Under the pieces are notes generated by a model. That model did not search any database, was not told the origin of the DNA, and saw only the letters and a program-made list of their open reading frames with translations. A stretch of DNA of 64,000 nt from Symsagittifera roscoffensis (Eukaryota > Xenacoelomorpha > Acoela > Convolutidae), in the NCBI RefSeq assembly GCF_963678635.1, contig NC_087071.1, positions 13,407,088 through 13,471,087 on the forward strand, given 5' to 3'. Positions 31,410 to 42,999 of the stretch are shown here, piece after piece (the stretch's first letter is position 1; every line of letters starts with the position of its first letter). The translations under genes were made by a program, and so were the position numbers.

Positions 31410-31737
31410 TGATTTTAAAATTAAGTGAATTTAAGTTTTAATAAAATTTTAAATTTGTGTAAAGGAAAGATTTAGTGTTTTATGATATTAGTGAGTTGAT
31501 GATTGCTGTTATGTTTTAGGTGATGAAGCTGGAACAACAGGATGATTTATGATTACTAACCATTTATTGTCATGCTACTAATTTTTATTTTTATTTTCCA
31601 ATAAATATTTTTCAAACATGTTTTGTATAATACTGCAGAATTTAGGAAAACGATCTGAGATCTTTTTATCAATCGTTATTGTATAATATTAATTTTGTTT
31701 AGCGCCTGAAATGATTTTGAAGAGTAACTTCAAGGTT

Positions 31738-31971
31738 TTATGTTTGCAAATGGAAATCTAAATTCATTGCGGGTAGTATTCTAAATATAAAAGTTTGTTC
31801 TGGCTTTTGCCGAACTATCATATAACTATATGGCAAGTTTCTACTTTGTCGTAAGTCGTCTCTGGTTCGAGGTCTTCTTCCAATTCCGGGTAGTTCTGTT
31901 ATGGTTCGGAATATTGGCTCTGATCTATTGAGTCGTAGAGACCTTTCAATTAAATTATTGTCGTATAACAT
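31738..31971 (-). CDS. Small upstream ORF, unknown
   Basis: ATG at 31971 opens 77 codons: MLYDNNLIERSLRLNRSEP, then FRTITELPGIGRRPRTRDDL, ending FHLQT. It is basic and arginine-rich, lies on the same strand as ORF 1 and ORF 2 and is separated from them by the repeated leader. It may be a real short protein of the same unit, an exon, or chance. The opposite-strand frame at 32004-32231 is treated as a shadow. Confidence 0.3.
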   Translation of the reverse strand: MLYDNNLIERSLRLNRSEPIFRTITELPGIGRRPRTRDDLRQSRNLPYSYMIVRQKPEQTFIFRILPAMNLDFHLQT

Positions 31972-31979
31972 TTTAAATG

Positions 31980-32356
31980 TTTTTGTCTAATTTCTAATCT
32001 ATTTTGGTTAATTCTAAGCTATTAAGGTCTTGTTCGAGACTTATGGTCGCACCAGATGAGTTAGGACTGGAGTGTATAACTCATAGAGTAATTTCGGATA
32101 GGGTACACCGTCTGCTCGTCACGCTATCTTATTTTCGGCCGGATAGATTCGTGCAACTTCTTAGTCTAATACCGATCCTAATCTTACTCTTATACTATCT
32201 AGTCTCAGGTTGTTTAACTAGTCTCTGCTAGGCTCAATAGATCTAGGGTATACTGGTTTATTGCGGCTGCTGAAGTACTCGGGAGAGTCCAACTAATTTC
32301 TAAGTTAAATTCAAATCTCTCTGGTGCTGAAATTACAAGTAACTTCAGCACTTACA
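31980..32356 (-). mobile_element. LTR-like end with polyadenylation signal
   Basis: On the minus strand the stretch begins TGTAAGTGCTGAAG at 32356, contains a perfect 8-bp hairpin (GTGCTGAA 32324-32331 with TTCAGCAC 32344-32351) and an AATAAA at 32262-32257, and leads to the small ORF at 31971. A TG start, an internal AATAAA and a position upstream of same-strand ORFs would suit a 5' LTR. No second copy lies in the window, so the LTR cannot be confirmed and its inner end is unknown. Confidence 0.35.
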
Positions 32357-32359
32357 AAT

Positions 32360-34416
32360 AGGTGGGTTGTTAGTTAGATGGATCGTGATTGGTTAATATT
32401 AAATACTTTACATTGGTAAAACATTTAATTTATCCAATCATAAAATATAGTTTAGATCAGGTTCCAAAAGTTATTTCCCCTTCTCTGTGGTATTAAGTAA
32501 CAAATTGACATTCTTTTATTGAACTGAACTGCTAATTTACCGCATTGAAGTCATTGCATCAGTTTTCCGTGAGCAAAAAACTATCCGAGGTTAAAAGAAC
32601 TGACTATGCGCTAAATAGGTTTTTACAGTTCTGGGTTGTTGTAGAGGCAAGGAGCTTCGTTTTTTTTTAATTTCTACGCTTTTTTAGTGAACAGTAACAA
32701 ATTTACATTGAACGAATTCAACGGATAAGCACATGCATTTTTGTATATAGACACCTATTCTTCCAATTTTGCATTATGAGGGAATTTTCTTAATCAGATT
32801 CGTTGTATAAAACAACAAGAAAAAACACATTTTGTTTCAATTTCAAATTTAGACTGGGATCAATTGCATCTCCAAAGTCTGATTTATATTTTTCGCATAA
32901 CTGCTTACACTAAGTTGCTACCAAGTACAGGTTTGTATGAGTCGATTGGAATTAAAACTTTAGTTTTTTTTCTATGTCCTTTGTATTGCTCAGTTTTTCC
33001 ATAAAAATCTTTCTGTCAATTTGTTTAAAAAAATTGTTCTTTTGTTGATGCTTGAAACTACTGCAGTTTATTATCTTTATTTACCTCTAACCGAAATTAA
33101 ATTGCCTCTGCGCGGTGTGTTATGTAAAATGCAACAGTACATAAGCAGCGCTGATTCAAACTCCGAAAGAAATTTGGGCTGCAAAAATTAGTCCGACAGT
33201 GGATTGAAATCTGCGGTTCGTTAGCAAGTTGTCTCCGATATTTTCAATCATAATCAAAGGTAATATAATTTAGTTTTAGATTTGTAAGGTCTCATTAAAC
33301 ACCGGTTTTTCAGAGCCTGGGAAAATAATTACGAGCGTTGAAAATTTTTCGACCAAATTTCTCAATTGGCAAAGTTCTCAAGTTTCTCAAAGTTTAACGT
33401 GTAGCGGTTTGACTTATGACTTTTAAAAATCAAATCCCATTGCTTAGTAGAAAGCAAAATAAGTTACCAGCAGACAAAAGGCGAAAACATCGAAAAATTA
33501 TCTAGATTCCAATTTGAAACAAAGATAAATCAATTAAATTTCCCCGCGAAGTAAAAAAAAAAAACAATTTTTAAAAAAAATTGGTTTCCCTGACTTCGTT
33601 GACACCTCTTCACGCTTTTGTCGTCTTTGTCTTTGAAAAATTTGAGAAAGTTAACCAACGAAACTTTTGTTCTGAAAAACTAAGCAATTAAAGTCTTGTG
33701 TGGATCTTGTATTTTCGTGAACAAGTTAAGAGTCAAATGCATACCGAATCAATCTTTAAACAAATACAAAATGGAAAAATAATCTTTTGTTTTCATATTC
33801 AGACGCTTAAGAAACAATTATTTATGATCAAGTCTTCAAAATTAGTTTTATGGCACTGTAAAAAAAAGGCTTTGCTTGAATTCCAATAAAAAAGTCATAC
33901 TTCTCATTCAATCTCGTCTAGCCGTACATTTCTCACCTCCTTCTTTGAAAGTTTTTTTAAGTCGGGAAACATATTTTACCTTTCTACTAAATTTATGACT
34001 ATATTGAACCAAAAACGCTCATTTTGAATAGGAACGCAAAACTTGCTACACACAACTTCTTAGAAAAAATTTTCTTGCAATAAGAAGGCATGTTTTTATA
34101 GGCTTAGTTTATGGAATTTAATGACGAACAATTTCTGTCGGTAGTTGTTTTTTTTTCTGAAAAAGGGCACCTTGATTGCAGCTAGCATTTATTCAGTTTC
34201 TCATTTTTGTTTGAATTATTCATTTGTAAATTTCTTAAGCCACCAAAAATGATCACCCAGTCAAATGAATGTTTCTTGCAACCGCTCACACCACCTAATG
34301 GATTAAAAAACTTTTAAAAGTGATGCCAACTTAACTACAATTGACAAAGCGATTGTTTTTGTCAGATCTGACTGAAATCCAGAGTTGGGATAAAATTAAG
34401 GCTAAATTAGAAAAGT
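32360..34416. other. Non-coding AT-rich DNA
   Basis: Apart from short chance frames such as 33698-33889, nothing could be supported. A donor-like CAAAGGTAATAT near 33255 has no coding exon before it. Confidence 0.45.
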
Positions 34417-34418
34417 GC

Positions 34419-35311
34419 ACCAACATGTCCGGTCAAAAAAAGTATTGCGACAATTTGACGATGTACAAGCCTAGTTGATCAAGGGCGGTTATCTTGCAAG
34501 ATCTTGCAATAATCTTGCAAGATTCTTTAAAAGAAGATGCATTTCTTTAAAAGATCTTGCAAGATTCTTGCAAGACCTTGAAAGACAAACTCCTTTAACA
34601 TAAGCCTAATTCTAGCAAAATTTTTATACACACGATTTTTTTGCCAGAAAAAAAACATAACACAAAAAGACAAGTAGACTTTTTTTTTACCAGTAGACAC
34701 TTTATCAAAACCAATTAGAAAAAGTTAATTACTTGAACAAACAACATTGAAAAGAAAAAAACTAGCCTCAAAACAATTGTTTGAAAATAATTTTTTATTG
34801 GATTCATGTGAACGCAACATACACAATGATTCTAATTGGATGGATTCAGTAATATTTTGACAAAAAATAGACTTTGACCGCTAGAGTTGCAAAACTAGAC
34901 AAAAAAATCCAATAAACTCAATAAAATAAGTTTTTGAAAATTTTATTATGAAATGCATAAATTATAACAGCAATCTGAAACAATTTAAATTGCGAAAAAT
35001 TAAAAATGAAATTATGTATAAAAACAATTTCAAGAATTGCTTAACTTTACTTTTTCTCCAGCTTAAACTTAGAATTCTTCGTGACCGTAGTCATATTGGA
35101 TCTCCATAGCTTTTTATGGCGCTCAGAATAACAATTTCTGAAAATTTTTTAAATAGGTATTCTGCAGGATCTCACTTTTGCAAGATCTTGTAATAACCTC
35201 ACTCTTGCAACATCTTGTAAGATAACCTCCATCTTGCAAGATCTTGCAAGATAACCGTCCTTGATCGACTAGGGAAGCGTCTGAAGTTCGACTATAAGCA
35301 AGCATGTTGGT
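34419..35311. mobile_element. Foldback element with CTTGCAAGAT repeats
   Basis: The outer ends share ACCAACATG in inverted order. Further in, both sides have CCTAGT(T/C)GATCAAGG(G/A)C followed by GGTTATCTTGCAAGATCTTG in inverted order (34471-34510 and 35236-35272). The self-complementary word ATCTTGCAAGAT and its halves recur about ten times at the two ends. The central 500 bp is AT-rich with no transposase. The minus-strand frame at 35123-35377 crosses the right end and is not a gene. Confidence 0.7.
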
Positions 35312-35717
35312 CTTGCCCCCTCTATTTCGATCTTCCATGCTTGAATATTTCTTAGGCGAACAGAAACTCAAGTCCAAAGAAAATGAACTGAATTTAACTT
35401 TTGAAACATATTTTTGTAAAAATCACTGAAAAAATTTAATCCGCTACTGTTTCTGACCCACAACCAATGTATTTCCTAATGATTTCTTCCAATGAAAAAA
35501 TAACGACAAACTGAATTTATATTTACTCACTTCCAATTGAGACGTATAACTTTGTCACAAAATCGATATTCATTCACGTAACCCTTCTCGGTGAAACTGT
35601 TGACAAGTAGCCTAACCCAGTCTGAAACATCAATAAATTTTTATAAGATTTGCGAAAACGAACAAAAAGTATGATTAAACCATCAAAATGAAAAAATTAC
35701 AAAACTTTTTATATCAA
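35312..35717. other. Non-coding DNA
   Basis: No supported feature. Confidence 0.4.
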
Positions 35718-35830
35718 GGCAAGGCTCCGAATGGTTCCTCCGCCTCTTAATGTCTATGGAGCAGTATGAACATAATGAAACACTTAAATGTAATAAGTAA
35801 AACTGAATTTTTTTCTTAATTCGAGATTTT
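35718..35830 (+). repeat. Dispersed repeat, copy 2
   Basis: Shares GTCTATGGAGCAGTA and adjacent bases with 12600-12730. It lies about 400 bp before the satellite. Confidence 0.55.
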
Positions 35831-35959
35831 TTGTGAAATTCATCCCCTCAGAAATTCATCCCCTAACACGCCATTTAAAGTACAAAGTGATAGATTTCGG
35901 TCCGAACAACAAATAATCTTCCTTGAACCAGTTTTGAACGATTTCCAAGGTGGATTAAA

Positions 35960-36030
35960 TCTCCGCTTACGCGTTAATAGCGCGAAATATATCGCGCCTT
36001 AATTGACTCAAATTGGCCAAAAACTAATCC
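35960..36030. repeat. Satellite-like word at the array edge
   Basis: GCGCGA-AATATA-TCGCGC forms an inverted repeat at about 35980-35997 and runs on into CTTAATTGACTCAA. TCGCGCCTTAATTGACT resembles the satellite core TCGCGCCGCTTAAGTC with small changes. It is a single occurrence, outside the array. Confidence 0.4.
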
Positions 36031-36349
36031 CCCATAACTCTACAAAAAATGATCACAGATGAAATATCTTTTCAAATTTAGGCTCGAGACAACAATACTT
36101 TTAGATTAATTTAGAAAAATTCTGTCAAAAATGGCTAGTTAAAAAGGCGAAAATTGTCTGAAGAAAAAAAACTCACCCGGAGCACAAATATTCCGTTACT
36201 TTCATTACGAAAGTCGGAACGATGAATTTTTATAGGTATCGCCGCTTACGAGTTTGCCTAAGTCGCACCAATCAATTTTTTCTTAAGTTTTTTCTTAATA
36301 CGCGCCGCTTAAGTAGTTTCTTAAGTCGCAACGCTCAAGTCTTTTTTTA

Positions 36350-37080
36350 GATCGCGCCGCTTAAAAATTTGCTTAAGTCGCGCCAATTATCATTTTTTAA
36401 GCCGCGCCGGTTGATTTTTTTTTCTTAAATTGCACCGCCTAAGTTTTTCTTAATTCGGGCTGCTAAAGTTTTTTCCTAAGTCGCGCTGCCTAAGTATTTT
36501 CTTAAGTCGCGCCGCTCAAGTCTTTTTCTAAATCGCGCCGCTTAGGTCGTTTCTGAAGTCGCAGCGCTTGAAAATTTGCTTCAGTCGCGTCAATTAATTT
36601 TTTTCTTAAGCCGCGCCGCTTAATTTTTTTCTTAAGTCGCACAGCTTAAGTTTTTCCTAATCTGGGCTGCAAAAGTCTTTTCTCAAGTCGCAACGCTCAA
36701 GTCTTTTTTTTTAGGTCGCGCCGCTTACAAGTTTGCTTAAGTCGCGCCAATTATCATTTTTTAAGCCGCGCCGGTTGATTTTTTTTTCTTAAATTGCACC
36801 GCCTAAGTTTTTCTTAATTCGGGCTGCTAAAGTTTTTTCCTAAGTCGCGCTGCCTAAGTATTTTCTTAAGTCGCGCCGCTCAAGTCTTTTTCTAAATCGC
36901 GCCGCTTAGGTCGTTTCTGAAGTCGCAGCGCTTGAAAATTTGCTTCAGTCGCGTCAATTAATTTTTTTCTTAAGCCGCGCCGCTTAATTTTTTTCTTAAG
37001 TCGCACGGCTTAAGTTTTTTTTAATTCGGGCTGCAAAAGTCTTTCCTCAAGTCGCAACGCTCAAGTCTTTTTTTTAGGTC
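36350..37080 (+). repeat. 364-bp higher-order repeat, two copies
   Basis: The block with TCGCGCTGCCTAAGTATT at 36481 recurs at 36845, an offset of 364 = 14 x 26. The copies are almost identical, unlike neighbouring monomers. Confidence 0.8.
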
Positions 37081-40000
37081 GCGCCGCTTACAAGTTTGCT
37101 TAAGTCGCGCCAATTACTTTTTTAAAAGTTTTTTCTTAATACGCGCCGCTTAAGTAGTTTCTTAAGTCGCAACGCTCGAGTCTTTTTTTTAGGTCGCGCC
37201 GCTTAAAAACTTGCTTAAGTCGCGCCAATTACTTTTTTTCTTAAGCCGCGCCGGTTGATTTTTTTCTTAAATCGCACCGCCTAAGTTTTTCTTAAGTCGC
37301 GCTGCCAAAGTCTTTTCTTAAGTCGCGCCGCTCAAGTCTGTTCTTGAGTTGGGCCGCATAAATATTTTCTTATTTCTCGCCGTTTAAGTCATTTTTTAAG
37401 TTGCACAGTTCTAGTCTTTTCCTAAATCGCGCCGATGAGGTCGTTTCTGAAGTCGCAGCGCTTGAAAATTTGCTCAAGTCGCGTCAATAAATTTTTTTTG
37501 TTAAACCGCGCCGCTTAATTTTTTTCTTAAGTCGCACGGCTTAAGTTTTTCTTAATTCGGGCTGCAAAAGTCTTTTCGTAAGTCGCAACGCTCAAGTCTT
37601 TTTTTTTAGGTCGCAACGCTTACGAGTTTGCTTAAGTCGCGCCATTTACTTTTTTCTTAAGTTTTTTTTTTAATACGCATCGCTTTAGTAGTTTCTTAAG
37701 TCACAACGCTCAAGTCTTTACTTAGGTCGCGCCGCTTAAAAATTTGCTTAATTCAGGCCAATCATTTTTTTCTTAAGCAGCGCCGGTTGATTTTTTTCTT
37801 AAATCGCACCGCCTAAGATTTTCGTAATTCGGGCTGTAAAGTCTTTTCTTAAGTCGCGCTGCCTAAGTCTTTTCTTAAGTCGCGCCGCTCAAGTCTTTTC
37901 TTGAATTGGGCAGCTAAAGTCTTTTCTTAATTCTCGCCGTTTAAGTCTTTTTTAATTTGCACAGTTCAAGTCTTTTCCTAAATCGCGCCACTTAAGTCGT
38001 TTCTGAAGTCGCGTCGCTTAAAAATTTGCTCAAGTCGAGTCAATTAATTTTTTTCTTAAGCCGCGCCGCTTAATTTTTTTCTTAAGTCGCACTGCTCAAG
38101 TTTTCCTTATTTCAGGCTGCAAAAGTTTTTTCCATAAGTCGCAACGCTCAAGTCATTTTTTAGGTCGCGCCGCTTAAAATGGTTACTTTTTTTTCTGAAG
38201 CCCCGCCGGTTGATTTTTTTCTTAAATCGCACCGCCTAATTTTTTCCTAATTCGGGCTGCTAAAGTCTTTTCTTAAGGCGGGCTGCCTAAACCTTTTCTT
38301 AAGTCGCGCCCCTCAAGACTTTTCTTGAGTTGGGCCGCTTCAATTTTTTCTTAAGTCGCGCCGCTGAGTTCTTTTCTTCAGTCGCGCCGCTTAAGTCTTT
38401 TCCTAATTCTCGCCGTTTAAGTCATTTTTTAATTTGCACAGTTCAAGTCTTTTCCTAAATCGCGCTGCTTAGGTCGTTTCTGAAGTGGTGTCGCTCAAAA
38501 ATTTGCTTAAGTCGCGTCAATTAATTTTTTCTTAAGCCGCGCCGCTTAATTTTTTTCTTAGGTCGCACAGCTTAAGTTTTTCTTAATTCGGGCTGCAAAA
38601 TTCTTTTCTTAAGTCGCAACGCTCAAGTCTTTTTTTAGGTCGCGCCGCTTACGAGCTTGCTTAGGTCGCGCCTATTACTTTTTTTCTTAAGTTTTCTCTT
38701 AATACGCGCCGCCTAAGTAGTTTCTTAAGTTGCAACGCTCAAGTCTCTTTTTTAGGTCGCGACGCTTGAAATTTTGTTAGATTCGCGCCAATCACTTTTT
38801 TTCTTGAGCCGCGCCGGTTGATTTTTTTTCTTAAATCGCACCGCCTAAGGTTTTCTTAATTTGGGCTGCTTAAGTCTTTTCTTAAGTCGCGCTGTCTAAG
38901 TCTTTTCTTCAGTCGCGCCGCTCAAGTCTTTTCTTGAATTGGGCCGCTTAAGTCTTTTCTTAATTCTCGCCGTTTAAGTCTTTTTTTTTCTTGCACAGTA
39001 CAAGTCTTTTCCTTAATCGCGCCACTAAGGTCGTTTCTGAAGTCGCGTCGCTTAAAAACTTGCTTAAGTCGAGTCAAAAAATTTTTTTTTCTTTTATCGC
39101 ACCGCCTAAGTTTTTCTTAATTCGGGCTGCTAAAGTCTTTTCTTAAGTCGGGCTGCCTTAACATTTTCTTAAGTCGCGCCGCTCAAGATTTTTCTTGAGT
39201 TGGGCCGCTTAAATTTTTTCTTAAGCCGCGCCGCTTAAGTCTTTTCTCAAGTCGCGCCGCTTAAGATTTTTCTTAAGTATCGCCTCTTAAGACTTTTCTT
39301 ATGTCACGCCGCTCCAGTTTTTTCTTAAGTCGCGCCGCTTAAGTCATTTTTTAACTCGCGCCGCTGAAGCCTTTTCTTAAATCGCGCCTCTTAAGTCTTT
39401 TCTTAAGTCACGCCGCTTAAGTCTTTTCTTAAGTCACGCCGCTTAGGTCGTTTCTGAAGTCGAACTTACGAGTTTGCTTAAGTCGCGCCAATTACTTTTT
39501 TTCTTAAGTCGCACAGCTCAAGTTTTTTTATTTCGGGCTGCAAAAGTCTTTTCATAAGTCGCAACGCTCAAGTCATTTTAAGGTCACGCTGCTTAAAATG
39601 GTTACTTTTTTTCTTAAGCCGCGCCGGTTGGTTTTTTTTCTTGAATCGCACCGCCTAAGTTTTTCGTAATTCGGACTGCTAAAGTCTTTTCTTAAGTAGC
39701 GCTGCCTAAGTCTTTTCTTAAGTCGCGCCGCTCAAGTCTTTTCTTGAATTGGGCCGCTTAAGTTTTTTCTTAATTCTCGACTTATAAGCCTTTTTAAATT
39801 TGCACAGTTCAAATCTTTTCCTAAATTGCGCCGCTTAGGTCGTTTCTGAAGTTGCGTCGCTTAAAAGTATGCTTAAGTCAGGTCAATTAACTTTTTTCTT
39901 AAGCCGCGCCGCTTATTTTTTTTCTTAAGTCGCACAGCTCAAGTTTTTTTTTTAATTCGGGCTGCAAAAGTCTTTTCTCAAGTCGCAACGCTCAAGTATT

Positions 40001-42999
40001 TTTTTAGGTCGCGCCGCTTAAAACGATTACTTTTTTCTTAAGCCGCGCCGGTTGATTTTTTTCTTAAATCGCACCGCCGAAGTTTTTCTTAATTCGGGCT
40101 GCTAAAGTCTTTTCTTAAATCGCGCCGCTCAAGACTTTTCTTGAGTTGGGCCGCTTAAATTTTTATTAAGTCGCGCCGCTGAATTATTTTCTTCAGTCGC
40201 GCCACTTAATTCTTTTTTCAAGTCGGGCCGCTTAAGAAATTGCTCAAGTCGCACCAATTATTTTGTTCATAAGCCGCGCCGCTTAATGTTTATTCTTAAG
40301 TCGCACCGCTTAAGTTAATTTTCAATTCGCGCCACTTAGGTCTTTTCTCAAGTCGCGCCGCTTAAGATTTTTCTTAAGTATCGCCGCTTCAGACTTTTCT
40401 TATGTCACGCCGCTCCAGTTTTTTTTAAGTCGCGCAGTTAAGTCAATTTTTAACTCGCGCCGCTGAAATCTTTTCTTAAGTCGCGCCTCTTAAGTCTTTT
40501 CTTAAGTCACGCCGCTTAAATCTTTTCTTAAGTCACGCCGCTTAGGTCGTTTCTGAAGTCGCGTCGCTTAAAAATTTGCTTAAGTCGCGTCAATTAATTT
40601 TTTTCTTAAACCGCGCAGCTTATTTTTTTTCTTAAGTCGCACAGCTTAAGATTTTCTTAATTCGGCCTGCAAAAGTCTTTTCTTAAGTCGCGCCTCTTAA
40701 GTCTTTTCTTAATTCTTGCCATTTAAGTCATTTTAAGTTGCACAGTTCAAGTCTTTTCCTAAATGGCGCCTCTTAGGTCGCTTCTGAAGTCGCATCGCTT
40801 AACAATTTGCTTAAGTCGCGACAATTAGTATAATTTTTAAAGCCAAGCCGCCTAATTTTTTTCTTAAGTCACGCCGCTTAAGACCTTCATAAGTCAAGCT
40901 GCTTAATTTTTTTTTAAGTCACGCCGCTTAAGTCTTTTTTTTAGGTCGCGCCGCTTAAGTCTTTTCTTAAGTAACGCCGCTTAAGTCTTTTCTTAAGTCG
41001 CGCCGCTTAAGTCTTTCCTTAACTCCCTCCGTTTAAGTCATTTTTTAATTAGCGTCGCTTAAGACTTTTCTTAAGTCACGCCGCTTCAGACTTTCTTAAC
41101 TCGCGCCGCTTAAGTCTTTTCTTAGGTCATGCTGCTTAAGTTTTTTCTCAAGTCGCACCGCTTAAGACTTTTCTTAAGTCGCGCCGCGAAATCTTTTATT
41201 AAGTCGCGCCGCTTAAGTTTTTTTTTTAAGATACGACTCTTAAGTCTTTTTTCAGGTCACGCCGCTTAAGTCTTTTTTTAAGTCACGCCGCTTAAGTCTT
41301 CTCTTAAGTCGCGCCGCTCAAGTCTTTCCTTAAGTCCCGCCGTTTAAGTCATTTTTTAATTCGCGCCGCTTAAGTCTTTTCTCAAGTTGCGCCACTTAAG
41401 ACTTTCTTAAGTCACGCCGCTTAAGTCTTTTCTTAAGTCGCGCCGCTTAAGTCTTTTCTTAAGTCACCCCGAATAAGACTTTTCTTAAGTCGGGCTTATT
41501 AAATTTTTTTTCTTAAGTCGTTCTGCTTAAGAATTTTTTCAAGTCATGCAGCTTAAGTCTTTTTTCAAGTCGCGCCGCTTAAGTCTTTTCTTAAGTCACC
41601 CCACTTAAGACTTTTCTTAACTCGCGCCACTTAAGTCTTTTCTCAAGTCGCGCCGCTTAAGAATTTTTTCAAGTCATGCAGCTTAAGTCTTTTCTCAAGT
41701 CGCGCCGCTTAAGACTTTTCTTAAGTCGCGCCGCGAAATCTTTTATTAAGTCGCGCCGCCTCAGTCTTTTTTTAAGTCACGCCGCTTAAATTTTTTTATA
41801 GGTCGCGCCGCTCAAGTCGTTTGTTAAGTCACGCCGCTTAAGTCTTTTCTTAGGTCCCGCCGTTTAAGTCTTTTCTTAAGTCGCGCCGCTTAAGTCTTTT
41901 CTTAAGTCACCCCGCTTAAGACTTTTCTTAAGTAGGGTGCTTAAATTTTTTTTCTTAAGTCGCTCTGCTTAAGAATTTTTTCAAGTCATGCAGCTTAATT
42001 CTTTTTTGAAGTCGCGCCGCTTAAGTCTTTTCTTAAGTCACTTCGCTTAAGACTTTTCTTAACTCGCACCGCTTAAGTCTTTTGTCAAGTCGCGAAGCTT
42101 AAGAATTTTTTTCAAGTCATGCAGCTTAAGTCTTTTCTGAAGTCGCGCCGCTTAAGACTTTTCTTAAGTCGCGCCGCGAAATCTTTTATTAAGTCGCGCC
42201 GCCTCAATCTTTTTTTAAGTCACGCCGCTTAAGTTTTTTTTAGGTCGCGCCGCTTAAGTCGTTTCTTAAGTCACGCCGCTTAAGTCTTTTCTTAAGTCCC
42301 GCCGTTTAAGTCATTTTTTAATTCGCGCCGCTTAAGTCTTTCCTCAAGTCGCGGCCCTTAAGACTTCCCTTAACTCAGGCCGCTTCAGAATTTCTTAACT
42401 CGCGCCGCTTAAGTCTTTTCTTAAGTCGCGCCTCTTAAATCTTTTCTTAAGTGACGCCGCTTAAGTCTTTTCTTAAGTTGCGTCGCTTAAGTCTTTCCTT
42501 AAGTCCCGCCGCTTAAGTCTTTTTTTAATTTGCGCCGCTTAAGTCTTTTCTTAAGTCGCGCCTCTTAAATCTTTTCTTAAGTCACGCCGCTTAAGTCTTT
42601 TCTTAAACCGCGCAGCTTCAGTCTTTTCTGAAGTCGCGCCGCTTAAATCTTTTTTTTTTAAAGTCAAGCCGCTTAAGTCTTTTCTTAGGTCGTGCCGCTT
42701 AAGTCTTTTCTTAAGTCACGCCGCTTAAGTCTTTTGTTAAGTCCCGCCATTTAGGTCATTTTTTAATTCGCGCTGCTTAAGTCTTTTCTCAAGTCGCGCC
42801 ACTTAAGACTTTTCTTAAGTCACGCCGCTTCAGACTTTCTTAACTCGCGCCGCTGAAGTCTTTTTTTTAAGTCGCGCCTCTTTAACCTTTTCTTAAGTCA
42901 CGCCGCTTATATCTTTTCTTAAGTCGCGCCGTTTAAGTCATTTTTTAATTCGCGCTGCTTAAGTCTTTTCTCAAGTCGCGCCGCTTAAGATTTTCTTAA

